The notes under the pieces: model-generated
Seen by the model: the letters and a program-made list of their open reading frames with translations, nothing else
The model's database searches: none
What the model was told of the DNA's origin: nothing
Translations under genes and position numbers: made by a program
From: Hippasteria phrygiana
Taxonomy: Eukaryota; Echinodermata; Asteroidea; Valvatida; Goniasteridae
DNA: 64,000 nt
Direction: 5' to 3'
Assembly (NCBI GenBank): GCA_037893225.1
Contig: JAZGUH010000281.1
Span: forward strand, 124,001-188,000
Shown: positions 11,501-25,056 of the stretch, one piece after another
How the letters are laid out: each line of letters opens with the position of its first letter
How positions within the stretch are numbered: position 1 is the stretch's first letter

Positions 11501-13232
11501 TCTCCACAAGTGTTAATTCTAAGAAGCCGCCGATAATTGCAACATGTAGCGCCAGATCTAAGCTATCCATACATGTCAAAATTACTGAATTTGGTTGATA
11601 TTTCATGCAATTATGAATGAGTAAAGCAAGTCCATACCCCAGGGAATTTGACAGGCATGGAGCAATAAATAGAAGGTAATATGCACACAGATGTTGGCCG
11701 GAAAGAAAATAAACATTGCGAGGTTTGAATTTTCTCCACAAGTTTTAACTCTAAGAAGCCGCCGATAATTGCAACATGTAGCGCCAGATCTAAGCTATCC
11801 ATACATGTCAAAATTACTGAATTTGGTTGATATTTCATGCAATTATGAATGAGTAAAGCAAGTCCATACCCCAGGGAATTTGACAGGCATGGAGCAATAT
11901 ATAAGAGGTAATCTGCACACAGATGGTGGCCGGGAAGAAAATAAACATTGCGAGGTTTGAATTTTCTCCACAAGTGTTAACTCTAAGAAGCCGCCGATAA
12001 TTGCAACATGTAGCGCCAGATCTAAGCTATCCATACATGTCAAAATTACTGAATTTGGTTGATATTTCATGCAATTATGAATGAGTAAAGCAAGTCCATA
12101 CCCCAGGGAATTTGACAGGCATGGAGCAATAAATAAAAGGTAATCTGCACACAGATGGTGGCCGGGAAGAAAATAAACATTGCGAGGTTTGAATTTTCTC
12201 CACAAGTGTTAACTCTAAGAAGCCGCCGATAATTGCAACATGTAGCGCCAGATCTAAGCTATCCATACATGTAAAAATTACTGAATTTGGTTGATATTTC
12301 ATGCAATTATGAATGAGTAAATCAAGTCATACCCCAGGGAATTTGACATGCATGGAGCAATAAATAGACGGTAACATGTACACAGATGTTGGCCGGGAAG
12401 AAAATAAACATTGCGAGGTTTGAATTTTCTCCACAAGTGTTAATTCTAAGAAGCCGCCGATAATTGCAACATGTAGCGCCAGATCTAAGCTATCCATACA
12501 TGTCAAAATTACTGAATTTGGTTGATATTTCATGCAATTATGAATGAGTAAAGCAAGTCCATACCCCAGGGAATTTGACAGGCATGGAGCAATAAATAGA
12601 AGTTAATATGCACACAGATGTTGGCCGGAAAGAAAATAAACATTGCGAGGTTTGAATTTTCTCCACAAGTTTTAACTCTAAGAAGCCGCCGATAATTGCA
12701 ACATGTAGCGCCAGATCTAAGCTATCCATACATGTCAAAATTACTGAATTTGGTTGATATTTCATGCAATTATGAATGAGTAAAGCAAGTCCATACCCCA
12801 GGGAATTTGACAGGCATGGAGCAATATATAAGAGGTAATCTGCACACAGATGGTGGCCGGGAAGAAAATAAACATTGCGAGGTTTGAATTTTCTCCACAA
12901 GTGTTAACTCTAAGAAGCCGCCGATAATTGCAACATGTAGCGCCAGATCTAAGCTATCCATACATGTCAAAATTACTGAATTTGGTTGATATTTCATGCA
13001 ATTATGAATGAGTAAAGCAAGTCATACCCTAGGGAATTTGACAGGCATGGAGCAATAAATAGAAGGTAATATGCACACAGATGTTGGCCGGAAAGAAAAT
13101 AAACATTGCGAGGTTTGAATTTTCTCCACAAGTTTTAACTCTAAGAAGCCGCCGATAATTGCAACATGTAGCGCCAGATCTAAGCTATCCATACATGTCA
13201 AAATTACTGAATTTGGTTGATATTTCATGCAA
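8597..13232. repeat. 20-monomer block (4636 bp), copy 1
   Basis: Twenty monomers, four of them 231 bp. Offset-4636 identity runs from 8499 to 13491 against 13135-18127; it is bounded by G8498/T13134 and C13492/A18128. Private markers shared with copy 2 include ATCGACGG, TTTTGACTCTAGG and CCATTATG (monomer 9293), TCTATGAAG (9988) and AGAAGTTAAT (12538). Order by type: A, two B/E-like, E-like 231-mer, F, B, E-like, F, B, A, E, F, C', D, G, A, C', D, G, C-head/D-tail. I found no differences between copies at the sites I compared, but did not compare every base. Confidence 0.93.
11380..13001. repeat. C'-D-G-A cassette with a 927-bp partial duplication
   Basis: Monomers at 11380, 11611, 11843 and 12075 are types C', D, G and A. 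The next three (12307, 12538, 12770) repeat C', D, G at an offset of 927 bp (four monomers, one of 231 bp). The second D carries the private change AGAAGTTAAT. The whole arrangement is repeated at 16016-17637 inside copy 2 of the 20-mer, so this small duplication came before the large one. Confidence 0.85.
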
Positions 13233-16200
13233 TTATGAATGAGTAAAGCAAGTCCATACCCCAGGGAATTTGACAGGCATGGAGCAATAAATAAAAGGTA
13301 ATCTGCACACAGATGGTGGCCGGGAAGAAAATAAACATTGCGAGGTTTGAATTTTCTCCACAAGTGTTAACTCTAAGAAGCCGCCGATAATTGCAACATG
13401 TAGCGCCAGATCTAAGCTATCCATACATGTCAAAATTACTGAATTTGGTTGATATTTCATGCAATTATGAATGAGTAAAGCAAGTCCATACCCTAGGGAA
13501 TTTGACATGCATGGAGCAATAAATAGACGGTAACATGTACACAGATGTTGGCCGGAAAGAAAATAAACATTGCGAGGTTTGAATTTTATCCACAAGTTTT
13601 AACTCTAGGAAGCCGCCAATGATTGCAACATGTAGCGCCAGATCTAAGCTATCCATACATGTCAAAATTACTGAATTTGGTTGATATTTCATGCAATTAT
13701 GAATGAGTAAAGCAAGTCCATACCCTAGGGAATTTGACATGCATGGAGCAATAAATAGACGGTAACATGTACACAGATGTTGGCCGGAAAGAAAATAAAC
13801 ATTGCGAGGTTTGAATGTTCTCCACAAGTTTTAACTCTAAGAAGCCGCCGATAATTGCAACATGTAGCGCCAGATCTAAGCTATCCATACATGTCAAAAT
13901 TACTGAATTTGGTTGATATTTCATGCAATTATGAATGAGTAAAGCAAGTCCATACACCAGGGAATTTGACATGCATGGAGCAATAAATCGACGGTAACAT
14001 GTACACAGATGTTGGCCGGAAAGAAAATAAACATTGCGAGGTTTGAATTTTATCCACAAGTTTTGACTCTAGGAAGCCGCCAATGATTGCAACATGTAGC
14101 GCCAGATCTAAGCTATCCATTATGTCAAAATTACTGTATTTGGTTGATATTTCATGCAATTATGAATGAGTAGAGCAAGTCCATACCCCAGGGAATTTGA
14201 CAGGCATGGAGCAATAAATAGAAGGTAATGTGCACACAGATGTTGGCCGGAAAGAAAATAAACATTGCGAGGTTTGAATTTTCTCCACAAGTGTTAACTC
14301 TAAGAAGCCGCCGATAATTGCAACATGTAGCGCCAGATCTAAGCTATCCATACATGTCAAAATTACTGAATTTGGTTGATATTTCATGCAATTATGAATG
14401 AGTAAAGCAAGTCCATACACCAGGGAATTTGACATGCATGGAGCAATAAATAGACGGTAACATGTACACAGATGTTGGCCGGAAAGAAAATAAACATTGC
14501 GAGGTTTGAATGTTCTCCACAAGTTTTAACTCTAAGAAGCCGCCGATAATTGCAACATGTAGCGCCAGATCTAAGCTATCCATACATGTCAAAATTACTG
14601 AATTTGGTTGATATTTCATGCAATTATGAATGAGTAAAGCAAGTCCATACACCAGGGAATTTGACATGCATGGAGCAATAAATAGACGGTAATATGTACA
14701 CAGATGTTGGCCGGAAAGAAAATAAACATTGCGAGGTTTGAATTTTATCCACAAGTTTTAACTCTATGAAGCCGCCAATGATTGCAACATGTAGCGCCAG
14801 ATCTAAGCTATCCATACATGTCAAAATTACTGTATTTGGTTGATATTTCATGCAATTATGAATGAGTAGAGCAAGTCCATACCCCAGGGAATTTGACAGG
14901 CATGGAGCAATAAATAGAAGGTAATATGCACACAGATGTTGGCCGGAAAGAAAATAAACATTGCGAGGTTTGAATTTTCTCCACAAGTGTTAACTCTAAG
15001 AAGCCGCCGATAATTGCAACATGTAGCGCCAGATCTAAGCTATCCATACATGTCAAAATTACTGAATTTGGTTGATATTTCATGCAATTATGAATGAGTA
15101 AAGCAAGTCCATACACCAGGGAATTTGACATGCATGGAGCAATAAATAGACGGTAACATGTACACAGATGTTGGCCGGAAAGAAAATAAACATTGCGAGG
15201 TTTGAATGTTCTCCACAAGTTTTAACTCTAAGAAGCCGCCGATAATTGCAACATGTAGCGCCAGATCTAAGCTATCCATACATGTCAAAATTACTGAATT
15301 TGGTTGATATTTCATGCAATTATGAATGAGTAAAGCAAGTCCATACCCCAGGGAATTTGACAGGCATGGAGCAATAAATAAAAGGTAATCTGCACACAGA
15401 TGGTGGCCGGGAAGAAAATAAACATTGCGAGGTTTGAATTTTCTCCACAAGTGTTAACTCTAAGAAGCCGCCGATAATTGCAACATGTAGCGCCAGATCT
15501 AAGCTATCCATACATGTCAAAATTACTGAATTTGGTTGATATTTCATGCAATTATGAATGAGTAAAGCAAGTCCATACACCAGGGAATTTGACATGCATG
15601 GAGCAATAAATAGACGGTAATATGTACACAGATGTTGGCCGGAAAGAAAATAAACATTGCGAGGTTTGAATTTTATAAACAAGTTTTAACTCTAGGAAGC
15701 CGCCAATGATTGCAACATGTAGCGCCAGATCTAAGCTATCCATACATGTCAAAATTACTGTATTTGGTTGATATTTCATGCAATTATGAATGAGTAGAGC
15801 AAGTCCATACCCCAGGGAATTTGACAGGCATGGAGCAATAAATAGAAGGTAATATGCACACAGATGTTGGCCGGAAAGAAAATAAACATTGCGAGGTTTG
15901 AATTTTCTCCACAAGTGTTAACTCTAAGAAGCCGCCGATAATTGCAACATGTAGCGCCAGATCTAAGCTATCCATACATGTAAAAATTACTGAATTTGGT
16001 TGATATTTCATGCAATTATGAATGAGTAAATCAAGTCATACCCCAGGGAATTTGACATGCATGGAGCAATAAATAGACGGTAACATGTACACAGATGTTG
16101 GCCGGGAAGAAAATAAACATTGCGAGGTTTGAATTTTCTCCACAAGTGTTAATTCTAAGAAGCCGCCGATAATTGCAACATGTAGCGCCAGATCTAAGCT

Positions 16201-17868
16201 ATCCATACATGTCAAAATTACTGAATTTGGTTGATATTTCATGCAATTATGAATGAGTAAAGCAAGTCCATACCCCAGGGAATTTGACAGGCATGGAGCA
16301 ATAAATAGAAGGTAATATGCACACAGATGTTGGCCGGAAAGAAAATAAACATTGCGAGGTTTGAATTTTCTCCACAAGTTTTAACTCTAAGAAGCCGCCG
16401 ATAATTGCAACATGTAGCGCCAGATCTAAGCTATCCATACATGTCAAAATTACTGAATTTGGTTGATATTTCATGCAATTATGAATGAGTAAAGCAAGTC
16501 CATACCCCAGGGAATTTGACAGGCATGGAGCAATATATAAGAGGTAATCTGCACACAGATGGTGGCCGGGAAGAAAATAAACATTGCGAGGTTTGAATTT
16601 TCTCCACAAGTGTTAACTCTAAGAAGCCGCCGATAATTGCAACATGTAGCGCCAGATCTAAGCTATCCATACATGTCAAAATTACTGAATTTGGTTGATA
16701 TTTCATGCAATTATGAATGAGTAAAGCAAGTCCATACCCCAGGGAATTTGACAGGCATGGAGCAATAAATAAAAGGTAATCTGCACACAGATGGTGGCCG
16801 GGAAGAAAATAAACATTGCGAGGTTTGAATTTTCTCCACAAGTGTTAACTCTAAGAAGCCGCCGATAATTGCAACATGTAGCGCCAGATCTAAGCTATCC
16901 ATACATGTAAAAATTACTGAATTTGGTTGATATTTCATGCAATTATGAATGAGTAAATCAAGTCATACCCCAGGGAATTTGACATGCATGGAGCAATAAA
17001 TAGACGGTAACATGTACACAGATGTTGGCCGGGAAGAAAATAAACATTGCGAGGTTTGAATTTTCTCCACAAGTGTTAATTCTAAGAAGCCGCCGATAAT
17101 TGCAACATGTAGCGCCAGATCTAAGCTATCCATACATGTCAAAATTACTGAATTTGGTTGATATTTCATGCAATTATGAATGAGTAAAGCAAGTCCATAC
17201 CCCAGGGAATTTGACAGGCATGGAGCAATAAATAGAAGTTAATATGCACACAGATGTTGGCCGGAAAGAAAATAAACATTGCGAGGTTTGAATTTTCTCC
17301 ACAAGTTTTAACTCTAAGAAGCCGCCGATAATTGCAACATGTAGCGCCAGATCTAAGCTATCCATACATGTCAAAATTACTGAATTTGGTTGATATTTCA
17401 TGCAATTATGAATGAGTAAAGCAAGTCCATACCCCAGGGAATTTGACAGGCATGGAGCAATATATAAGAGGTAATCTGCACACAGATGGTGGCCGGGAAG
17501 AAAATAAACATTGCGAGGTTTGAATTTTCTCCACAAGTGTTAACTCTAAGAAGCCGCCGATAATTGCAACATGTAGCGCCAGATCTAAGCTATCCATACA
17601 TGTCAAAATTACTGAATTTGGTTGATATTTCATGCAATTATGAATGAGTAAAGCAAGTCATACCCTAGGGAATTTGACAGGCATGGAGCAATAAATAGAA
17701 GGTAATATGCACACAGATGTTGGCCGGAAAGAAAATAAACATTGCGAGGTTTGAATTTTCTCCACAAGTTTTAACTCTAAGAAGCCGCCGATAATTGCAA
17801 CATGTAGCGCCAGATCTAAGCTATCCATACATGTCAAAATTACTGAATTTGGTTGATATTTCATGCAA
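13233..17868. repeat. 20-monomer block (4636 bp), copy 2
   Basis: Direct adjacent copy of 8597-13232. Because the identity (4993 bp) is longer than the period, the exchange point can lie anywhere from 13135 to 13491. The markers ATCGACGG with CCATTATG (monomer 13929) and AGAAGTTAAT (monomer 17174) recur at the same relative places. Confidence 0.93.
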
Positions 17869-19491
17869 TTATGAATGAGTAAAGCAAGTCCATACCCCAG
17901 GGAATTTGACAGGCATGGAGCAATAAATAAAAGGTAATCTGCACACAGATGGTGGCCGGGAAGAAAATAAACATTGCGAGGTTTGAATTTTCTCCACAAG
18001 TGTTAACTCTAAGAAGCCGCCGATAATTGCAACATGTAGCGCCAGATCTAAGCTATCCATACATGTCAAAATTACTGAATTTGGTTGATATTTCATGCAA
18101 TTATGAATGAGTAAAGCAAGTCCATACACCAGGGAATTTGACATGCATGGAGCAATAAATAGACGGTAACATGTACACAGATGTTGGCCGGAAAGAAAAT
18201 AAACATTGCGAGGTTTGAATGTTCTCCACAAGTTTTAACTCTAAGAAGCCGCCGATAATTGCAACATGTAGCGCCAGATCTAAGCTATCCATACATGTCA
18301 AAATTACTGAATTTGGTTGATATTTCATGCAATTATGAATGAGTAAAGCAAGTCCATACCCCAGGGAATTTGACAGGCATGGAGCAATAAATAAAAGGTA
18401 ATCTGCACACAGATGGTGGCCGGGAAGAAAATAAACATTGCGAGGTTTGAATTTTCTCCACAAGTGTTAACTCTAAGAAGCCGCCGATAATTGCAACATG
18501 TAGCGCCAGATCTAAGCTATCCATACATGTCAAAATTACTGAATTTGGTTGATATTTCATGCAATTATGAATGAGTAAAGCAAGTCCATACACCAGGGAA
18601 TTTGACATGCATGGAGCAATAAATAGACGGTAACATGTACACAGATGTTGGCCGGAAAGAAAATAAACATTGCGAGGTTTGAATTTTATAAACAAGTTTT
18701 AACTCTAGGAAGCCGCCAATGATTGCAACATGTAGCGCCAGATCTAAGCTATCCATACATGTCAAAATTACTGTATTTGGTTGATATTTCATGCAATTAT
18801 GAATGAGTAGAGCAAGTCCATACCCCAGGGAATTTGACAGGCATGGAGCAATAAATAGAAGGTAATATGCACACAGATGTTGGCCGGAAAGAAAATAAAC
18901 ATTGCGAGGTTTGAATTTTCTCCACAAGTGTTAACTCTAAGAAGCCGCCGATAATTGCAACATGTAGCGCCAGATCTAAGCTATCCATACATGTAAAAAT
19001 TACTGAATTTGGTTGATATTTCATGCAATTATGAATGAGTAAAGCAAGTCCATACCCCAGGGAATTTGACAGGCATGGAGCAATAAATAAAAGGTAATCT
19101 GCACACAGATGGTGGCCGGGAAGAAAATAAACATTGCGAGGTTTGAATTTTCTCCACAAGTTTTAACTCTAAGAAGCCGCCGATAATTGCAACATGTAGC
19201 GCCAGATCTAAGCTATCCATACATGTCAAAATTACTGAATTTGGTTGATATTTCATGCAATTATGAATGAGTAAAGCAAGTCATACCCTAGGGAATTTGA
19301 CATGCATGGAGCAATAAATAGACGGTAACATGTACACAGATGTTGGCCGGGAAGAAAATAAACATTGCGAGGTTTGAATTTTCTCTACAAGTGTTAATTC
19401 TAAGAAGCCGCCGATAATTGCAACATGTAGCGCCAGATCTAAGCTATCCATACATGTCAAAATTACTGAATTTGGTTGATATTTCATGCAA
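17869..19491. repeat. Mixed cassette A-B-A-E-F-A'-C
   Basis: Seven monomers starting at 17869, 18101, 18333, 18565, 18797, 19029 and 19260 (231 bp). The E monomer is unusual in having TAACATGT where E normally has TAATATGT. The C monomer has a private CTCTACAAG. The run E-F-A'-C leads into D' at 19492, an order seen again before 31317, 35024 and 49851. Confidence 0.85.
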
Positions 19492-21809
19492 TTATGAATG
19501 AGTAAAGCAAGTCCATACCCCAGGGAATTTGACAGGCATGGAGCAATAAATAGAAGGTAATATGCACACAGATGGTGGCCGGAAAGAAAATAAACATTGC
19601 GAGGTTTGAATTTTCTCCACACGTTTTAACTCTAAGAAGCCGCCGATAATTGCAACATGTAGCGCCAGATCTAAGCTATCCATACATGTCAAAATTACTG
19701 AATTTGGTTGATATTTCATGCAATTATGAATGAGTAAAGCAAGTCCATACCCCAGGGAATTTGACAGGCATGGAGCAATAAATAAAAGGTAATCTGCACA
19801 CAGATGGTGGCCGGGAAGAAAATAAACATTGCGAGGTTTGAATTTTCTCCACAAGTGTTAACTCTAAGAAGCCGCCGATAATTGCAACATGTAGCGCCAG
19901 ATCTAAGCTATCCATACATGTCAAAATTACTGAATTTGGTTGATATTTCATGCAATTATGAATGAGTAAAGCAAGTCCATACCCCAGGGAATTTGACAGG
20001 CATGGAGCAATAAATAAAAGGTAATCTGCACACAGATGGTGGCCGGGAAGAAAATAAACATTGCGAGGTTTGAATTTTCTCCACAAGTGTTAACTCTAAG
20101 AAGCCGCCGATAATTGCAACATGTAGCGCCAGATCTAAGCTATCCATACATGTCAAAATTACTGAATTTAGTGGATATTTCATGCAATTATGAATGAGTA
20201 AATCAAGTCATACCCCAGGGAATTTGACATGCATGGAGCAATAAATAGACGGTAACATGTACACAGATGTTGGCCGGGAAGAAAATAAACATTGCGAGGT
20301 TTGAATTTTCTCCACAAGTGTTAATTCTAAGAAGCCGCCGATAATTGCAACATGTAGCGCCAGATCTAAGCTATCCATACATGTCAAAATTACTGAATTT
20401 GGTTGATATTTCATGCAATTATGAATGAGTAAAGCAAGTCCATACCCCAGGGAATTTGACAGGCATGGAGCAATAAATAGAAGGTAATATGCACACAGAT
20501 GTTGGCCGGAAAGAAAATAAACATTGCGAGGTTTGAATTTTCTCCACAAGTTTTAACTCTAAGAAGCCGCCGATAATTGCAACATGTAGCGCCAGATCTA
20601 AGCTATCCATACATGTCAAAATTACTGAATTTGGTTGATATTTCATGCAATTATGAATGAGTAAAGCAAGTCCATACCCCAGGGAATTTGACAGGCATGG
20701 AGCAATATATAAGAGGTAATCTGCACACAGATGGTGGCCGGGAAGAAAATAAACATTGCGAGGTTTGAATTTTCTCCACAAGTGTTAACTCTAAGAAGCC
20801 GCCGATAATTGCAACATGTAGCGCCAGATCTAAGCTATCCATACATGTCAAAATTACTGAATTTGGTTGATATTTCATGCAATTATGAATGAGTAAAGCA
20901 AGTCCATACCCCAGGGAATTTGACAGGCATGGAGCAATAAATAAAAGGTAATCTGCACACAGATGGTGGCCGGGAAGAAAATAAACATTGCGAGGTTTGA
21001 ATTTTCTCCACAAGTGTTAACTCTAAGAAGCCGCCGATAATTGCAACATGTAGCGCCAGATCTAAGCTATCCATACATGTCAAAATTACTGAATTTGGTT
21101 GATATTTCATGCAATTATGAATGAGTAAAGCAAGTCCATACACCAGGGAATTTGACATGCATGGAGCAATAAATAGACGGTAACATGTACACAGATGTTG
21201 GCCGGAAAGAAAATAAACATTGCGAGGTTTGAATGTTCTCCACAAGTTTTAACTCTAAGAAGCCGCCGATAATTGCAACATGTAGCGCCAGATCTAAGCT
21301 ATCCATACATGTCAAAATTACTGAATTTGGTTGATATTTCATGCAATTATGAATGAGTAAAGCAAGTCCATACCCCAGGGAATTTGACAGGCATGGAGCA
21401 ATAAATAAAAGGTAATCTGCACACAGATGGTGGCCGGGAAGAAAATAAACATTGCGAGGTTTGAATTTTCTCCACAAGTTTTAACTCTAAGAAGCCGCCG
21501 ATAATTGCAACATGTAGCGCCAGATCTAAGCTATCCATACATGTCAAAATTACTGAATTTGGTTGATATTTCATGCAATTATGAATGAGTAAAGCAAGTC
21601 ATACCCTAGGGAATTTGACATGCATGGAGCAATAAATAGACGGTAACATGTACACAGATGTTGGCCGGGAAGAAAATAAACATTGCGAGGTTTGAATTTT
21701 CTCCACAAGTGTTAATTCTAAGAAGCCGCCGATAATTGCAACATGTAGCGCCAGATCTAAGCTATCCATACATGTCAAAATTACTGAATTTGGTTGATAT
21801 TTCATGCAA
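19492..21809. repeat. 10-monomer segment starting with D' (2318 bp)
   Basis: Order D', A, A, C', D, G, A, B, A', C, then the next D' at 21810. The third monomer carries a private TTTAGTGGATATTTC near 20168. The four-monomer run A'-C-D'-A across 19029-19955 matches 21347-22273 at offset 2318 bp. Confidence 0.85.
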
Positions 21810-24800
21810 TTATGAATGAGTAAAGCAAGTCCATACCCCAGGGAATTTGACAGGCATGGAGCAATAAATAGAAGGTAATATGCACACAGATGGTGGCCGG
21901 AAAGAAAATAAACATTGCGAGGTTTGAATTTTCTCCACACGTTTTAACTCTAAGAAGCCGCCGATAATTGCAACATGTAGCGCCAGATCTAAGCTATCCA
22001 TACATGTCAAAATTACTGAATTTGGTTGATATTTCATGCAATTATGAATGAGTAAAGCAAGTCCATACCCCAGGGAATTTGACAGGCATGGAGCAATAAA
22101 TAAAAGGTAATCTGCACACAGATGGTGGCCGGGAAGAAAATAAACATTGCGAGGTTTGAATTTTCTCCACAAGTGTTAACTCTAAGAAGCCGCCGATAAT
22201 TGCAACATGTAGCGCCAGATCTAAGCTATCCATACATGTCAAAATTACTGAATTTGGTTGATATTTCATGCAATTATGAATGAGTAAAGCAAGTCCATAC
22301 CCCAGGGAATTTGACAGGCATGGAGCAATATATAAGAGGTAATCTGCACACAGATGGTGGCCGGGAAGAAAATAAACATTGCGAGGTTTGAATTTTCTCC
22401 ACAAGTGTTAACTCTAAGAAGCCGCCGATAATTGCAACATGTAGCGCCAGATCTAAGCTATCCATACATGTCAAAATTACTGAATTTGGTTGATATTTCA
22501 TGCAATTATGAATGAGTAAAGCAAGTCCATACCCCAGGGAATTTGACAGGCATGGAGCAATAAATAAAAGGTAATCTGCACACAGATGGTGGCCGGGAAG
22601 AAAATAAACATTGCGAGGTTTGAATTTTCTCCACAAGTGTTAACTCTAAGAAGCCGCCGATAATTGCAACATGTAGCGCCAGATCTAAGCTATCCATACA
22701 TGTCAAAATTACTGAATTTGGTTGATATTTCATGCAATTATGAATGAGTAAAGCAAGTCCATACACCAGGGAATTTGACATGCATGGAGCAATAAATAGA
22801 CGGTAACATGTACACAGATGTTGGCCGGGAAGAAAATAAACATTGCGAGGTTTGAATGTTCTCCACAAGTTTTAACTCTAAGAAGCCGCCGATAATTGCA
22901 ACATGTAGCGCCAGATCTAAGCTATCCATACATGTCAAAATTACTGAATTTGGTTGATATTTCATGCAATTATGAATGAGTAAAGCAAGTCCATACCCCA
23001 GGGAATTTGACAGGCATGGAGCAATAAATAAAAGGTAATCTGCACACAGATGGTGGCCGGGAAGAAAATAAACATTGCGAGGTTTGAATTTTCTCCACAA
23101 GTGTTAACTCTAAGAAGCCGCCGATAATTGCAACATGTAGCGCCAGATCTAAGCTATCCATACATGTCAAAATTACTGAATTTGGTTGATATTTCATGCA
23201 ATTATGAATGAGTAAAGCAAGTCCATACCCCAGGGAATTTGACAGGCATGGAGCAATAAATAAAAGGTAATCTGCACACAGATGGTGGCCGGGAAGAAAA
23301 TAAACATTGCGAGGTTTGAATTTTCTCCACAAGTGTTAACTCTAAGAAGCCGCCGATAATTGCAACATGTAGCGCCAGATCTAAGCTATCCATACATGTC
23401 AAAATTACTGAATTTGGTTGATATTTCATGCAATTATGAATGAGTAAAGCAAGTCCATACACCAGGGAATTTGACATGCATGGAGCAATAAATAGACGGT
23501 AATATGTACACAGATGTTGGCCGGAAAGAAAATAAACATTGCGAGGTTTGAATTTTATAAACAAGTTTTAACTCTAGGAAGCCGCCAATGATTGCAACAT
23601 GTAGCGCCAGATCTAAGCTATCCATACATGTCAAAATTACTGTATTTGGTTGATATTTCATGCAATTATGAATGAGTAGAGCAAGTCCATACCCCAGGGA
23701 ATTTGACAGGCATGGAGCAATAAATAGAAGGTAATATGCACACAGATGTTGGCCGGAAAGAAAATAAACATTGCGAGGTTTGAATTTTCTCCACAAGTGT
23801 TAACTCTAAGAAGCCGCCGATAATTGCAACATGTAGCGCCAGATCTAAGCTATCCATACATGTAAAAATTACTGAATTTGGTTGATATTTCATGCAATTA
23901 TGAATGAGTAAAGCAAGTCCATACCCCAGGGAATTTGACAGGCATGGAGCAATAAATAAAAGGTAATCTGCACACAGATGGTGGCCGGGAAGAAAATAAA
24001 CATTGCGAGGTTTGAATTTTCTCCACAAGTGTTAACTCTAAGAAGCCGCCGATAATTGCAACATGTAGCGCCAGATCTAAGCTATCCATACATGTCAAAA
24101 TTACTGAATTTGGTTGATATTTCATGCAATTATGAATGAGTAAAGCAAGTCATACCCTAGGGAATTTGACATGCATGGAGCAATAAATAGACGGTAACAT
24201 GTACACAGATGTTGGCCGGGAAGAAAATAAACATTGCGAGGTTTGAATTTTCTCCACAAGTGTTAACTCTAAGAAGCCGCCGATAATTGCAACATGTAGC
24301 GCCAGATCTAAGCTATCCATACATGTCAAAATTACTGAATTTGGTTGATATTTCATGCAATTATGAATGAGTAAAGCAAGTCCATACCCCAGGGAATTTG
24401 ACAGGCATGGAGCAATAAATAAAAGGTAATCTGCACACAGATGGTGGCCGGGAAGAAAATAAACATTGCGAGGTTTGAATTTTCTCCACAAGTGTTAACT
24501 CTAAGAAGCCGCCGATAATTGCAACATGTAGCGCCAGATCTAAGCTATCCATACATGTCAAAATTACTGAATTTGGTTGATAGTTCATGCAATTATGAAT
24601 GAGTAAAGCAAGTCCATACACCAGGGAATTTGACATGCATGGAGCAATAAATAGACGGTAATATGTACACAGATGTTGGCCGGAAAGAAAATAAACATTG
24701 CGAGGTTTGAATTTTATAAACAAGTTTTAACTCTAGGAAGCCGCCAATGATTGCAACATGTAGCGCCAGATCTAAGCTATCCATACATGTCAAAATTACT

Positions 24801-25056
24801 GTATTTGGTTGATATTTCATGCAATTATGAATGAGTAGAGCAAGTCCATACCCCAGGGAATTTGACAGGCATGGAGCAATAAATAGACGGTAACATGTAC
24901 ACAGATGTTGGCCGGGAAGAAAATAAACATTGCGAGGTTTGAATTTTCTCCACAAGTGTTAATTCTAAGAAGCCGCCGATAATTGCAACATGTAGCGCCA
25001 GATCTAAGCTATCCATACATGTCAAAATTACTGAATTTGGTTGATATTTCATGCAA
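21810..25056. repeat. 14-monomer block (3247 bp), copy 1
   Basis: Order D', A, G, A, B (with CCGGGAAG), A, A, E, F, A, C, A (TTGATAGTTC), E, and a chimeric F-head/C-tail monomer at 24825. Identity at offset 3247 bp runs from 21622 to 24885 against 24869-28132. It is bounded by T21621/G24868 and G24886/A28133. Confidence 0.93.
24825..25056. repeat. Chimeric monomer at the 14-mer duplication junction
   Basis: The head is type F (AGTAGAGC, CCATACCCC, GACAGGC) and the tail type C (AGACGG, TAACATGT, CCGGGAAG, TTAATTCT). The last head marker is G24868 and the first tail marker is G24886, so the exchange lies within 24869-24885. A monomer of the same A/F-head, C-tail build occurs at 56575. Confidence 0.92.
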
